Below, in pieces: positions 44,692 to 56,854 of a stretch of DNA of 64,000 nucleotides. The notes under the pieces are model-generated. The model did not search any database and was not told the origin of the DNA. It saw only the letters and a list, made by a program, of their open reading frames with translations. This stretch comes from Aralia elata (lineage: Eukaryota; Streptophyta; Magnoliopsida; Apiales; Araliaceae), in contig CM068377.1 in NCBI GenBank assembly GCA_034770075.1, positions 54,926,275 to 54,990,274 on the forward strand, in the 5' to 3' direction. Within the stretch, counting starts at the first letter, position 1. Each line of letters opens with the position of its first letter. The position numbers and the translations under genes were made by a program.

Positions 44692-44703
44692 TGGTATCAG
44701 AGC
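44692..44703 (+). other. E3 primer-binding site (tRNA-iMet)
   Basis: TGGTATCAGAGC one base after the LTR end, a perfect initiator-Met site, the usual primer for Copia and many Ty3 elements. Confidence 0.9.
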
Positions 44704-46559
44704 CAAACTTTATGCGAATTATTAATTGTTTTGATTCTGTATATACATTGATATGTGTTTAGAACAATTTAATTGGGCATAACTGTTTGTGTAAAATTAT
44801 TTTATTTTTTTTATTAAAAAAAATAAAATAAAATAAAACGTTGGTCAAAGTCAACGGTCAAACGTTGACTGATCAACTGATGACGTGGCATGTGTTGCTG
44901 ATGTGGCGCTGACTAGTCAACTGTTGACTGCTGATGTGGCGCTGACTGGTCAACTGTTGACTGCTGACGTGGCGCTGATTGGTTAACCTTTAAAAATGAA
45001 ATAATTAATTTGGAGCTAGAGAGTTTTGAACCCTTGACCTATTGGTAATATGTTGGAAATTAAAGTAAATTAAAGTAAAGAAGTTTATTTTGATTTGCAA
45101 TTTGATTAAAAAATAAATAAGTTTATTTTTATTCAAAATTGGATAAATTAAAATAAAAGAGTTTATTTTGATTTGGAATAGGATTAAAATAAAGAAGTTT
45201 ATTTTAATTAGAATTGGATTTCATGATAACTAATTAGAGTTAGAATTGGATTCCATAATAACTAATTGGAGTTGAAATTGGATTTTATACTAACTAATAT
45301 TGTCCATTAAATGATATCAACGCATATATAGAATGGTTTTATTATTCATGAGATGAATGTTATTTATTCATGCATATGGAGATATGTATGATAATAAATG
45401 GGATTGATTATGGACTAGTAACCAATGTGTGATTGGATTTATTTTAGAGGATGCTTGAATAAATGGGTTTTTATAAATTGGGTCTGCGTACCTCGTCTTC
45501 TCTAATTTTTCTTAATGTAAATTCTATCTCTCTCCTATGTACTTCCCTTTGACTGTTGATCAAGGTTTTTATTATAGTAAATAGTTCATGTAATAGGATT
45601 AGTTAGAATTATTTTGAAGAATTGGAGACAAAGGAGCAAAAAGCGCTTGAAGAACCGTTTGTATTGGAGCCCGGGTTTAAATAATAGTTATATTTAAATT
45701 TAATTCTTGCACCCTAAGTTTGATCTTTTGGTTCATAAAAGTCCATAATCAATTCGGGTAGAATATAGTATTCTATATGTGCATGCTTACTATATATATA
45801 TACATATATATATATATATTATAGTATACAACAAGCTTCGCATGTTAAATAATATGACGTGTATTTTATATATATATGTGCATGCACGCTAAACAAGATA
45901 ACACAAATAATAACAAACCCCTCAAAGAATTTATATTAAGTCTTAAGCGTTCAAAGATATTTGGAATATCGAACGTCGCCTTCTAGCATGATAAAACGAT
46001 AGAGTATCAATTAATCATTATACGTTTGTTGTGTCACACAAGGCTTATCTTAATTTTTTTGAGATGTTGTTTTATCATATTTAATGCTTATAAATAGACT
46101 GAACGATGTTGATTTGTTGTGTCATATAAGGACAGTGTTTTTCTTTTGAATATATGGAAGTGCTAAGTTGGACTTAACTTGGATAATTTTGATTCGGATG
46201 TGTCACACTTGATCAAAATAATCTAAGAGACAAAATACAAGGAGTTACATAGTGATGTAATTGACAATAGTTGTCTACCTATTTATTTATATATCGTTTG
46301 TTGTGTCACACAAGGCTATATACATTTGAAATGAGATTCTTATTCTCACTAGCAGATCTTTAATTAGATTTATCGAACTATATAATGAGGGTAATATAGT
46401 TTGTTGAAAATAGTGGGAGATACCAATTTAAATAAAGACCTAATTTATTTTGGTAATTAATAAAATGAATTTATGCTAAAATGTTGTTAAATTACAAATT
46501 CATTTAATAGAATTTTATAGTATCTAATTCACTATCACTGCGAATCATATTAGATGCTA
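44704..46559 (+). other. E3 leader with short repeats
   Basis: About 1.85 kb of AT-rich leader with no conserved frame. At 44906-44980 a 33-bp unit (GCGCTGACTAGTCAACTGTTGACTGCTGATGTG type) occurs about 2.3 times. TTGTTGTGTCACACAAGGCT recurs at about 46026 and 46300, with diverged copies near 46112 and 46195. A (TA)n tract lies at 45794-45820. Confidence 0.6.
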
Positions 46560-47748
46560 ATTAATCGGACCGAATTACACGGACTAGTTAAGGAATCTGA
46601 GAATAGTTCTCAAGGCTGAAAAGCTATCTTATATCCTTAATACACCTATCCCTGCAATAGCTGCATACAATGTCTCTGAGGAAGAGATTGCTACTTTTAG
46701 AAAGTGGCAAGATGATGCACAGTTGACTCAATGCATCATCCTCGCATCCATGAGTAACGAGCTCCAGCGTCAGCATTAAACTATGGATGCTCCTACTGTA
46801 CTCCTGCACCTTCAAGGAGTTGAATAATGAGGAAAGTAGGACTGCTAGATATTAGATATCTAAGGAGCTCTTCCAATCTAGAATAACGGATGGCACTACA
46901 GTATAGACAAATGTCCTAAAAAATGATCAATTTGATTGAACAATTGGGATAATTGGGTTTTATAATGGATGGAGAGATAATCCAAGATTTGATCTTGTAA
47001 TCACTTTCGGACTCTTTCTCACAATTTGTTGTGAATTTTCACATGAACAAGCTATATATCAGCCTGCCTGAGTTGCTTAACATGTGAAAAACTGCAAAGA
47101 GTCACTTTCCAACCAAGAAAGACCAAGTCTTACTTGTAGATGATTCTTCCAGGAAGCAGAAGAGGGCCAAAGGATCTTCTTAAAATAAGAATAATTCAAA
47201 GAAGGTATAAGGAAAGGTAATAACTAAGGACACTAAGGACAAAACTGATGCAGATAACAAAGGAGTTTGCTTCCACTGCAATAAGCCTGGATACTGGAAA
47301 GGAAACTGTTAGGAGCATCTTGCAGAGGCTAACCAGAAGAAGCTTAGTGATGCTTCGATTATAGATATAGGTTTGTTCATGAATGAAATAAATTTCTCTA
47401 TAAGTCAAGGTTCTACTTAGGTATTGGATACCGGCTATAGTTCTCACGTATGCAATCCAATGCAGAGACTAAGCAGAAGTAGAAAGCTAAACAAAGAGTA
47501 AGTAATCTTACGTGTGGAGAATGGAGCAATGGTTACTACATTAGTCGTAGGAACTTATAGTTTAGCGTTGCCTACGGGCAAGTCTATTAAGTTAATAAGT
47601 TGTTATTATGTTCCAGTTCTATTTAGAAACATTATTACTTTCGTTTTTGAACAAGGAAGGTTCTGGTATTATATTTAAGAACAATTGTTGTTCTATTTAT
47701 AATGATAATATTTTGCTTGAAATTGGAAGATTACTTGATGGACTTTGT
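46560..47748 (+). pseudogene. E3 Copia gag and protease remnant
   Basis: Plus-strand gag pieces read RIVLKAEKLSYILNTPIP, then EEEIATFRKWQDDAQLTQCI, then NNEESRTARY. A zinc knuckle CFHCNKPGYWKGNC near 47268-47310 has Tyr where His is expected. A protease motif VLDTGYSSHVCN follows near 47420-47455. Stops and shifts are frequent, several of them TGG to TAG. Integrase, RT and RNase H are missing; the sequence jumps into the LTR at about 47749. Confidence 0.82.
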
Positions 47749-47900
47749 ATTCTTATTCTTCATCTCTTTCGTTTAATTAATAATTGTGCATAAAGAAAGA
47801 TCATGGTGATGGTTTGTATAAAATTTTAAAATCTGATTGTATCGCTCTTCCGCTTTATTTGTATAATTTGATTCCATGTTCGCATTATACAAACCTAACA
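47749..47900 (+). mobile_element. E3 3' LTR remnant
   Basis: The last 150 bp match 44540-44690 of the 5' LTR, starting at TCTTATTCTTCATCT. A deletion joined the protease region directly to the LTR, removing pol, the polypurine tract and most of the LTR. Confidence 0.88.
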
Positions 47901-48698
47901 TACAGGTGATCAGCCTATTGTACTCAAGGTTATGCATAACTTTCACATGCTTATAAGTGCGCACGTCGGTTCTCCGACAATATAATTTCCCCTTTAATGA
48001 GGGTTGTTCATCTCAGTAGATAAGAGTTCGCACCAAGATAATTGGTTTGGGTAGCTTTTTAGACACATGCATATAGGTCCAGCCGAAACAATGGCGTAGA
48101 CAACTTTATCAACATACACAAGGATATATTGAATTCAACATTTGTAATTAGGTTCAAGGGATATTAATCTCAAACCGACTTCAGAATATGAATGACAATT
48201 TATAAAGCATAAAAGTCATTCTTACCAGCATTTACTTGTACGATAAATGAATGTACAAGTTTAAGAACTTGCTCAATAAAAAGAGAGGGTTCGAGTACTT
48301 GCCTTTAGCGTAGTCTACGAATTTAAAGCTTAATGACACGTATGACATGTTGCAATCCTATTGTATAATAGTTATATATGAGAATTCATTAGCCATACAA
48401 GTTCATAATTCAAATAATTCCACATTATGACTCTACACATATACACACAAGTATAACACATTTTCAGTCCCATCTTTGACGTTAATCCTGACCATAGACC
48501 AACACATCACGTTGTTGGAAATCGTTATCGATCTCGCTTTGAACTCATTTAGAAAACTTGTGAAAACTTTTAAATCATGGATTCATATAGTCTTAACATG
48601 GTCATATAATAGAAGTCTCAGTTTAATCATGTACTAAAGCTTAATGCGCACACACTTCATATTCAGTTTAGCAACAAAATAGTCAGAATGTACTGTAG

Positions 48699-48755
48699 GA
48701 CTGCGCGGCCGCGCTGGAACATAACTAGGGAGTGGCATGGCCGCGCTGCTCCCTG
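48699..48755. repeat. GC-rich palindromes in the E2 LTR, first cluster
   Basis: GCGCGGCCGCGC at about 48703-48714 is a perfect 12-bp palindrome, followed by GGCCGCGCTGCTCCCTG near 48740. E7 inserted exactly at this palindrome in the other LTR of E2 (58298/58299). Confidence 0.7.
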
Positions 48756-49366
48756 TTAGTTCCAGAGCTGGCTTTACTCCTGCATGTTCTTAGCTTAACT
48801 TTTATCATACAATGCAACTGATACCTAACGTACATACACGTCAGAAGTTTTAACTTTCAGTTGAATATCTAGCATACTTGTCCTAAGCTATTTCCAAACA
48901 TTTCATTAGAAATCCACAAGGTAACATGCTTAATCACAATTGTGAGCATAACGATCATGTCTAGAGGCATATGAATCCTATTATATGTGCTTGCAAGGTC
49001 GAAACAGAATTTATACAACGTTTGACAACAATAGTTCTAACGTCTTAGGTTGTCTTGAAAATTTCACGTTAGACTAACTAAACTTGCTTAACATCTCTAT
49101 GTGACTTTCCGTATATATTTATACATATATTTAGACCACATATACATGCTTGTAAGCTCAGAACATCAAAAATACAAAGTTAGTTAAGTTTTACTTCCAA
49201 CACTTCAAGTTCTTCTTTAGAAAATCGTTAGAACCAAGCTAACACAACTCATATCATGCAAGACCATTTCAGGCCACATACCAGAAACACACATGGGCTT
49301 ATTTAAGCTAAACTAACATGCTCATGACACCAGAAGGCTTAAAAAAGTTCAATTTTACTCTGGTGT

Positions 49367-49425
49367 ATGGCGCAGCCGCGTCTGGTTTTGCCTGGGGAGT
49401 AGCGCGGTCGCGCTGTTCCTCGGCA
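49367..49425. repeat. GC-rich palindromes in the E2 LTR, second cluster
   Basis: GGCGCAGCCGCGTCTGG at 49370 and GCGCGGTCGCGCTG at about 49400, in AT-rich surroundings. They share the GGCGCAGC core with the clusters at 451 and 10937. Confidence 0.65.
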
Positions 49426-50092
49426 GAACCAGGGAACTCCCTGCATCGGCGAAAATTTTCAAAACCAAAACCAACCAAAACAATAATTTATGCATACCCA
49501 CCTCACATAAAGTCTACAAACATGATATTAAGCATTCCTAACATGATTATAACAACTTAGAACAAGCAAACAATTAAATTCAAGAATTAATTTCACCATT
49601 CATGCTATTTTTCCATATTTTCGCATACTTAGCGATTGATCTCGTTACGAACTCGTTTCTGGACCAAAATGCTTGGTTTAACTTTCGTTGTATTCGCATT
49701 TAACCATACTAACAATGGATAACAACTAATTTCAGATTACTATGACTTAGTTCATAAAATTTTCGTACATTCAAGGCATGTATTACATGACATTTCTGAC
49801 ATTTTGTAAAACTTGAATCTTAGCATCATAGAAAAAGACTAACACTTTAATATCATGTATATAAACCTAACTAGCATCATGATATCTATTATTAATCCAG
49901 CTAACATAAAATTTGTAAAAATCCCAAGAATTTTTATGTAGAACCTAAGAAATTAAGAACACAGTTTAATGGAGTTTTAACTCTTGAAGCTAAATTAATT
50001 CTTCAATTCTACTAACTGAATTCTCACTCCCACTCACACTCTAAATGACTGAACTCAGATTATTAGAAACTTAATTTGCAAAGGAATGGTGC

Positions 50093-50104
50093 TCAATTTA
50101 TAGA
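50093..50104 (-). promoter_or_regulatory. Candidate TATA box of the E2 LTR
   Basis: The minus strand reads TCTCTATAAATTGAGC, a good plant TATA box about 900 bp into the LTR, ahead of the GC-rich clusters in the direction of transcription. Confidence 0.5.
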
Positions 50105-51014
50105 GAAATCAAAATCTGGTTCATTGCTTTGCTCAAGAGTTTCACCCACTGGAAAAAGAAGAAGAACGATGGTTAATGGAGGTTTAGTGGAATAGTTCCT
50201 TGCCACTATTTGAACCACTTCCCCCACCATCATTACCTCCCTTGCTAGCTTCATAGTGCAAGAAACCATAGCATTTTCACATTTTCAGCAACTAGATATA
50301 CACGTGGGTAACATTTGGGGAAGGAAGAGACTCTCAATTTGGGACAAAACTAAAACTCAGACATTCCAAACAAGGCTTATTAGCATACTTTGATTTAAAA
50401 TGTAAACTTAGGTCATATAGTATATTAAATAATTAAATGTTACCGCATTATATCAAATAGAGTCACACATATCATATAATTCATGTACATTAATTAAAGT
50501 GAAATCTCCAATATTTACTAACACCCAATATTTAATATACATTATTATTCCATTATTCCTATAATAGAATATTATTACAATAAACATTCAAGTATTAAAA
50601 TAATTATTACATAGAAAATATTAGTTACCTCATATAATATGAATGCCCATTTAATAGCCTTTATCACACATCAAGATGTCACATAGGATGTCCATGCAAT
50701 TTAAATGTCACGCATATCTCGCCTTATTTAATAAATTATATGAATACTCATACATGCTAATGTCACAAAAAGAAGTATCATGACACATAACATTTAATTA
50801 ATAAATGAAAGTTATTAGCCACATAATAATTAGTTAACTAAGACAACATTAATAAATTCTTTTCTTATTAAATCACTGCTAGATAATTAAAACAAGAAAT
50901 CATTTTATCACATCACTACCAAAAAGGACATATCACGTATACTCATATTCGAATAAATATTTAACTTAAAGAGAAAATCCATATTAATATTATCTAAAAT
51001 TCTCGGGTATTACA

Positions 51015-51027
51015 TCCTCCCCCCTTA
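51015..51027 (-). other. E2 polypurine tract
   Basis: The minus strand reads AAGGGGGGAGGA immediately before the LTR start TGTAATACCC, as expected for the plus-strand primer. Confidence 0.85.
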
Positions 51028-51058
51028 TAAGAATTCCGTCCTCGGAATTGATACAAGG

Positions 51059-52300
51059 TTACACAAACAAATGGGGATAATCCCTCCTCATCTTACTCTC
51101 TAACTCCCACGTAGCCTCTTCGGCGTCGTGGTTTCGCCAAACTACTTTTACAGAAGATATAACTTTATTCCCCAAGGTCTGCTCTTTCCTATCTAGTATT
51201 TGGACAGGAATTTCCTCATAAGTCAGATTCTTCTCTACTTGAATCGGCTCATGGGAAATCACGTGCTTATAGTAGGATTTGTACGGACATAACACAGAGA
51301 TGTAAAACACATTGTGGATGTGTTCCAGTTCAGGCGGTAAAGCTACCTCATACGCTACTTTGCCCACTCGCTTCAAAACTTCGAATAGCCCTATGAACCT
51401 CGGACTCAATTTTCCTTTCTTGCCGAATCTGATCTTTCCTTTCCAGGGAGATACTTTTAAGAATACAAAACTACCGACTTCAAAGTCTCGACTCTGACGA
51501 TGCAAATCCGCTACTAATCTGGCTCTTATCGTTGTCACCACATTGGCCGTCTGTTGAACTATCTCCTGCCCCAAAAGTCGTCGTTCTCCGACTTCATCCC
51601 AACACAACAGTGTTTTGCACTTCCTTCCATAGAGAGCTTCGTACGGTGGCATACCGATACTCGCATGATGACTATTATTGTAAGCGAATTCCACTAACGG
51701 TAAGTGATCATCCCAGTTCCCCTTGAAATCCATCACACAAACTCTCAACATATCTTCCAACATTTATATCGTTCGTTCACTCTGTCCGTCCGTCTGAGGA
51801 TGATAAGTGGTACTCAACCTTAATTGTGTTCCCATTCGTTCTTGTAAGCTTTTCCAAAAATTTGACGTGAAGCGTGGATCTCGATCGGAAACGATTGACA
51901 CCAGCACTCCATGTCGCAAAACTATTTCCTTTACGTATAAATTTGCTAATTGGTTAAGGTTGAAACGAATCTTGATTGGTAGAAAAAAAGCTTTCTTTGT
52001 TAGTCGATCCACGATAACCTAAATAGCATCAAAACCTTTTTGTGTGGCTGGAAGTCCCACCACGAAGTCCATCATAATGTGCTCCCATTTCCACTCCAGT
52101 ATTTCCAACGGTTGGAGTAGACCACTTGGCCTCTGATGCTCTACTTTGACTCGTTGGCAAGTAAGACATCTACTGACGTACTCTACAACCTCTCGCTTCA
52201 GATTGGGTCACCAAAAATGTTGTCGTAGATCTCGGTACATCTTCGTTCCTCCAGGATGAACAGAATATGCCGTGTTATGCGCCTCATACAAAATTCTTAC
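51059..52300 (-). pseudogene. E2 integrase with C-terminal chromodomain
   Basis: The HHCC zinc domain lies near 52160-52290 (CLTCQRVKVEHQ). The core follows with IVSDRDPRFTS and YHPQTDGQSERT at 51764-51900, then MLEDMLRVCV holding the catalytic Glu. At 51059-51763 the frame is open for 234 codons, with the GPY/F-like region (GKLSPRFIGLFEVLKRVG) and a chromodomain near the end (VVWRNHDAEEATWE). Chromodomains of this type steer integration to marked chromatin. At least two in-frame stops (TAG near 52020, TAA at 51764) disable it; both look like C-to-T changes on one strand (TGG to TAG, CAA to TAA). Confidence 0.85.
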
Positions 52301-52411
52301 TCTTAGTTCAGTAATAGCTGGCACCCACACTCGGTTTTTAAATCTCAAAATACCATCCTTATCCATTCAGAATTTTTCTTCCTCACCTTCCGCTATTCGT
52401 TTCTTTATCTT

Positions 52412-53062
52412 CTAGCACTCCTCATCCTTCTCTTGTGCTTCCTTTATTCGATCCAATAAGGTTGGACGAGCTTCCATTACAAACAACTTCTCACTGGGCC
52501 CTCGAGGTCCCCTAACTTCTATTCCTAATTTCTCCATGTCTCGTATTAACTCCTCCTGAGTTGTCAATGTAGACAATTTCTCCCATCCTTTCCTGCTCAG
52601 CGCATCAGCTACTACGTTGGCTTTTCCCGGGTGATAAAGAATTTCGCAGTCGTAATCCTTGATTAATTCCAACCACCTCCTTTGTCTCATATTTAACTCC
52701 TTCTGTGTGAATATATATTTCAGACTTTTGTGGTCTGTATATATCTCACATTTCTCTCCATACAAATAATATCTCCAAATCCTTAATGCAAATATGACTG
52801 CCGCTAACTCTAAGTCATGAATAGGGTATCATTTCTCGTAATCCTTCAATTGTCGTGACGCATACGCAATGACCTTGCCGTGTTGCATAAGCACACAATC
52901 GAGTCCTTTATGTGACGCATCACTATACACCACAAATCTTCCCGTATTATCCGGTAAAGATAGTATAGGCACCTCGCTTAACCTCTTTTTCAATTCTTGA
53001 AAACTTTCTTCATATTTGTCCGTCCACACGAACTTCACCGTCTTCCTTGTTAAATTGGTCAA
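52412..53062 (-). pseudogene. E2 RNase H domain
   Basis: Two open pieces, 52829-53062 and 52412-52765, carry VVYSDASHKGLDCVLMQHGK, then YTDHKSLKYIFTQKELNMRQ and NVVADALSRKG. They are split by a TGA where the E1 frame reads Gly (KDYEKG). Domain order and residues match E1. Confidence 0.85.
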
Positions 53063-53179
53063 TGGGATTGCTATCTTAGAAAAATCTTGGATAAATCTTC
53101 GATAGTACCCGGCTAACCCTAAGAAACTTCTTACTTCTGTCGGCGTCCTCGGTCATTCCCAACTACTAACAGCCTCCAC

Positions 53180-53986
53180 CTACGCAGGGTCTACTGAAAT
53201 CCCATTCTTGTATATCACGTGTCCCAAGAATTGGACCTTCTCCATCCAAAATTTACACTTGGAAGATTTCGCGTACATCTTCTCCTTCCTTAATGCCTCC
53301 AACACTGTCTTCAAATGTTCGGCGTACTCTTCTTTGGTCTTTGAGTAGATTAGAATATCGTTGATGAAAACTACCACAAATTTATCCAAGTATGGCTTGA
53401 AAACTCGGTTCATCAAGTCCATGAATGCTGCTGGAGCGTTGGTCAAACCGAACGACATCACTTAAAATTCGCAGTGCCCATATTGGGTTCGAAATGTCGT
53501 CTTCGGAATGTCCTCCTCTCGTACCTTCAATTGATGATAACTCATTCGTAGGTCTATCTTTGAGAAATACTTTGCCCCCTTCAACTGATCGAAAAGGTCG
53601 TCTATCCTTGGTAATGGATATCTATTCTTAATCGTTACTTTATTCAACTCTCGATAGTCGATACAAAGCCTCATCGATCCGTCCTTTTTCTTGACAAACA
53701 ACACTGGTGCTCCCCAAGGAGACACACTTGGTCAAATAAAACCCTTATCTAGCAGTTCTTGCAATTGTATCATCAATTCCTTCATTTCCACCGGTGTCAT
53801 ACGATACGGAGCTTTCGAAATTGGTGCAGTTCCTAGTGCTAAGTCTATTACGAACTCAATTTCTCTGTCTGGCGGAAGGCCAAGCAGATCATCTGGAAAC
53901 ATGTCTTGAAATTCTCTCACTACAGATATATCTTTCATTTCCACTCCTTTTTTTTGAGTATCCACTATATAAGCTAGATAACCCAC
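53180..53986 (-). pseudogene. E2 reverse transcriptase domain, active-site mutant
   Basis: Three open pieces in one frame hold the linker (VREFQDMFPDDLLGLPPDRE), then LCIDYRELNKVTIKNRYPLP, FSKIDLRMSYHQ, MSFGLTNAPAAFMDLMNR and the catalytic box FINDILIYSK. The box should be FIDDIL, so the first Asp is Asn. Stops at 53732 (probably CGA to TGA) and 53462 (TAA) interrupt the frame. Confidence 0.85.
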
Positions 53987-54142
53987 ACATCCTTTCTTTA
54001 ACAGTTTCTTGGCCTACATCATCGTAAGGCAACAGGATTGCTTAAGCGATGAGCTACCATAAAATACTACCTTAGACTGATTTGAAGTTTGAAGGTTCAC
54101 ACTTTTCTTTTGACAATCGATCATTGCAGCGTGGCTGGATAA

Positions 54143-54427
54143 CTAATCCATTCCTAATATCATGTCAAACTCTCCCAATCTTACCGGGATCAAATCTACA
54201 CTCAGTTCGTGACCTCTAATGTTTGCAAAACAATTTCGGTAAATGAACTCTACGGGAATTACTTCCTTGTTCGCAATCTCTATTCTTAAAGGATTTTCTA
54301 ATAGTTCTTGGGGTAAGTTTAAACGCGTAGCAAAATCTTCAGACACAAAAGAACAGGTAGCAGAATCAAATAATACATAGGCATTTATATTATTGATTAG
54401 TACAATACACCACGTCCTTTGCAGCAA
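54143..54427 (-). pseudogene. E2 protease fragment
   Basis: The motif AYVLFDSATCSFVSEDFA corresponds to AYVLFDSGATCSFVS in E1, so the Gly of the DSGA active site is deleted. The rest (NPLRIEIANKEVIPVEFIYRN) is well preserved. Confidence 0.8.
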
Positions 54428-54489
54428 CTGCGTCTTGGATGGTCATGTTAAAAGTTCAGACCGTCAAGCAGTTGGGTTGTGTTGGTCCT

Positions 54490-55568
54490 CCTATCATCAG
54501 CTTGCTTCCCCCTTAATTGTCGTTTCCCCCAGTGTTCCCCTTCTTCGGGCAGTCCTTGATCTGGTGTTCAGTCGAGCCGCAACCGAAACATCCTCAGATT
54601 TTCTTCGGCTTTGGATAATGGGGTGCAATATGCCCTTCCTGGCCACAATTGAAACAGACACCGCGTCCCTTCTAGCATTCTCCTTGATGATTCTTTCCAC
54701 ATTTTGGGCATCCCTCAGCTTTCTTCTTAAATCTTCCCTAATAACTTCCCGACTGGTTACTTTGGTTGTTGTTGTTGTTGTTGTTATTATTGTTATCCCA
54801 CCTTCTCTTTCCCAAGTTACTTCCCCCGCTACTACTTCCTCCACGGGTTTCTCCTCCAGTGTTTTTGTTCTTCTTTTCCTTGTTGTACTGACTTAGTGCT
54901 TCACTACCTCCCTCGGCAATGATCGCTTTCTCCAACAGTGTGGCGAACGAATCGATTTGAAGAACTGACACCTTGTTGAATAACCAAGGTTTTAGCCCTA
55001 ACTCAAAGCGTCTAGCCTTCCTTTCTTCGGTGTCGACATAGTGCGTAACAAATCGTGCGAGCTCATTGAATCTTGCTGCATACTGAGCTACCGTCATTTC
55101 TCCTTGCTTCAGTTCCAAGAATTTAACCTCCATCTTATTCTTCATGCTTTTTGGGAAGTAATTCTCGAAAAACAGAGTGGTAAACCTATCCCAAGGTATC
55201 ACTCCTTCACCTGTTCTCTATTGATTGGCTTCCCACCAGTAATTCGCTTCACCCTTCATCATATAAGTAGCGAATATCGTCTTCTGATCTTTCCCCACTC
55301 GAGTGATAGTAAACGCCTTTTCCATCTCCTTAATCCAGGTTTGCGCTTCGATGGGATTGGTAGTTCCCGTAAACTCGGGCAGTCCTACGCTCTTAAAGTC
55401 TTTAAAGTTCGTTACTAGCGCAGCTTGGGGGTTGGGGTGTACTCGTTCATTGTTCCTTCCCCGCAGGGCTTCTCCTAGCAAGTCTACTAGTCATTGAATG
55501 GGGTCCGCTTGGTTCCCCTCATTATTGACTGACTCATCCAACTCGACGATTCTACGTCTGGGCGGCAT
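54490..55568 (-). pseudogene. E2 gag
   Basis: Starts at ATG 55566-55568 (MPPRRR). The frame meets a TGA at 55491-55493, continues as 55218-55481 (LRGRNNERV, VGLPEFTGTTNPIEAQTW), meets a TAG at 55218, and continues as 54738-55202 with a poly-Asn stretch. The zinc knuckles follow in a shifted frame near 54560-54720. A CAA/GTT trinucleotide run (54765-54795) encodes the Asn stretch and may have caused the shift. Confidence 0.8.
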
Positions 55569-55892
55569 TTTCTGCATTACAAAATTTCACTTTCATCATC
55601 TAAGTATAAATCTTAGGTATTTCTCAAATGCAAAAATTTAATAACAGAATGATAAAACAAAAACATTTATATTCATATGCCAAGTTGTTACATCACGTTG
55701 ACTTCCAGCATACTGCTATAAATGTCACCTCTATCCCCTAATATTACAAAAGGTGGGGAAAACATCAACATACTACCCCTTAACATCAAAAGGGTTCACA
55801 TAACTATTTCGTATCTTACACAATAAATTGGACTTCACATAATGATGCACACATAGACATACTACTACTACTAGACTACTAATTGCTAGGTC
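55569..55892 (-). other. Spacer between E2 gag and the upstream ORF
   Basis: AT-rich, no conserved frame, matching in position the spacer 7557-7987 of E1. Confidence 0.5.
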
Positions 55893-56635
55893 TCATCCCA
55901 ACATTCCGCGTTCCACTGCATTGATATACTCCAACTGCGTGATGTGCGCCACTAGATCCCGGCTCACAATGTATCGGGTCTGCCCCTGCTCTGCCGGGTA
56001 GTGGTACACGCCATCCACTAACCTCTCCATAGCTATGCGAAAAACATAGCCCATCTTATTCGGCTTCCTTTTCTTGCATCTCACCTAATCCTTGAGGTCG
56101 TTAGCTCTGTCATTGGCTTCCTCCCACTTTTCCTGAAAGTGGATCCTATCCATCACTTCCATCTCTAACTGTATGCGAATGGCTTCCTTCTCTGTATTCT
56201 CAGACAACTCCCTCTGCTTGGACTCCTCTAGCTTTCCTACCAATTCCACGTTCCTAGCTACCGAACAGTGAAAAAAGGGCTCTCATCTGAATACCGGCTT
56301 CCTTGCGATATGCAAGCTCCCTTTCCATCTCCTGCATCCTAAGGTTTCTCTGTTGGTCTTCCTCCCTTAGCTTCTGCCTCTCTATCATGGGCTTTGGTCT
56401 CTAACTCTAAGATCTGTTCTTTGTACTCTCCCAATATGTGATCCTCGATGGGAGTCTTGTCAGAATCTTCCCCAGTCTCTGCTTCCATAAGTTTCTCCTC
56501 GGGATCAGACTCTATTTCTATTGGTTCTTCATGGTCAGACTTCACCTCTTCATCTATTACAGGTGTCCCATACACCACATGTATATCACGGGGCTCTTCC
56601 TCGACAATCCAACCATTTCCTTCCACATTTGTCAT
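55893..56635 (-). pseudogene. E2 extra acidic coiled-coil ORF upstream of gag
   Basis: Counterpart of the 256-codon ORF in E1. It starts at ATG 56633-56635 (MTNVEGNGWIVEEEPRDIHV) after CTGTAG, has a strongly acidic stretch (SDPEEKLMEAETGEDSDK) and Glu/Lys/Leu-rich coiled-coil sequence, but shifts frame near 56339. The tail is different from E1 (RPNKMGYVFRIAMERL type, ending 55893), so the C-terminal thirds may not be homologous. Function unknown. Confidence 0.6.
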
Positions 56636-56839
56636 CCTACAGCCACAAACACAAGACAAAACAACAAACTCCATCAAAAGGTCAAACAAAACATAAGTTC
56701 ATTGTATAGAATGAAAATATATTTCATAATGCTACCAAGTCTTCACGAAAACTCTATATGAGTTTTATTTCTTCCTAGTTCCTAAATTCTTCTAAGGTTA
56801 TAGTCTAAGGACTCTCGCTCCGAAGGTTTATAACCTAAT

Positions 56840-56851
56840 GCTCTGATACCA
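56840..56851 (-). other. E2 primer-binding site (tRNA-iMet)
   Basis: The minus strand reads TGGTATCAGAGC three bases inside the LTR end, a perfect initiator-Met site. Confidence 0.9.
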
Positions 56852-56854
56852 ACC

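Larger units (their letters stand above)
31833..47900 (+). mobile_element. E3: degenerate Copia element (interrupted by E4)
   Basis: The 5' LTR is 31833-31905 plus 42951-44690, an initiator-Met primer site follows at 44692, then a long leader, a broken gag-protease (46560-47748) and only the last 150 bp of a 3' LTR ending AACCTAACA at 47900. Most of pol is deleted. Flanks are CACAG (31828-31832) and TACAG (47901-47905); the intact E2 5' LTR has CACAG here, so the right copy has mutated once. It is inserted in the E2 3' LTR. Confidence 0.88.
47906..51014 (-). mobile_element. E2 3' LTR, inner part
   Basis: Continues from 31832 after E3 and ends TCTCGGGTATTACA at 51014 (minus-strand start TGTAATACCCGAGA). 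Together with the outer part the LTR is about 3.7 kb, long like other Tekay LTRs. No gene; the 80-codon frame at 49318 is not conserved. Starts after the TACAG duplication. Confidence 0.9.
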
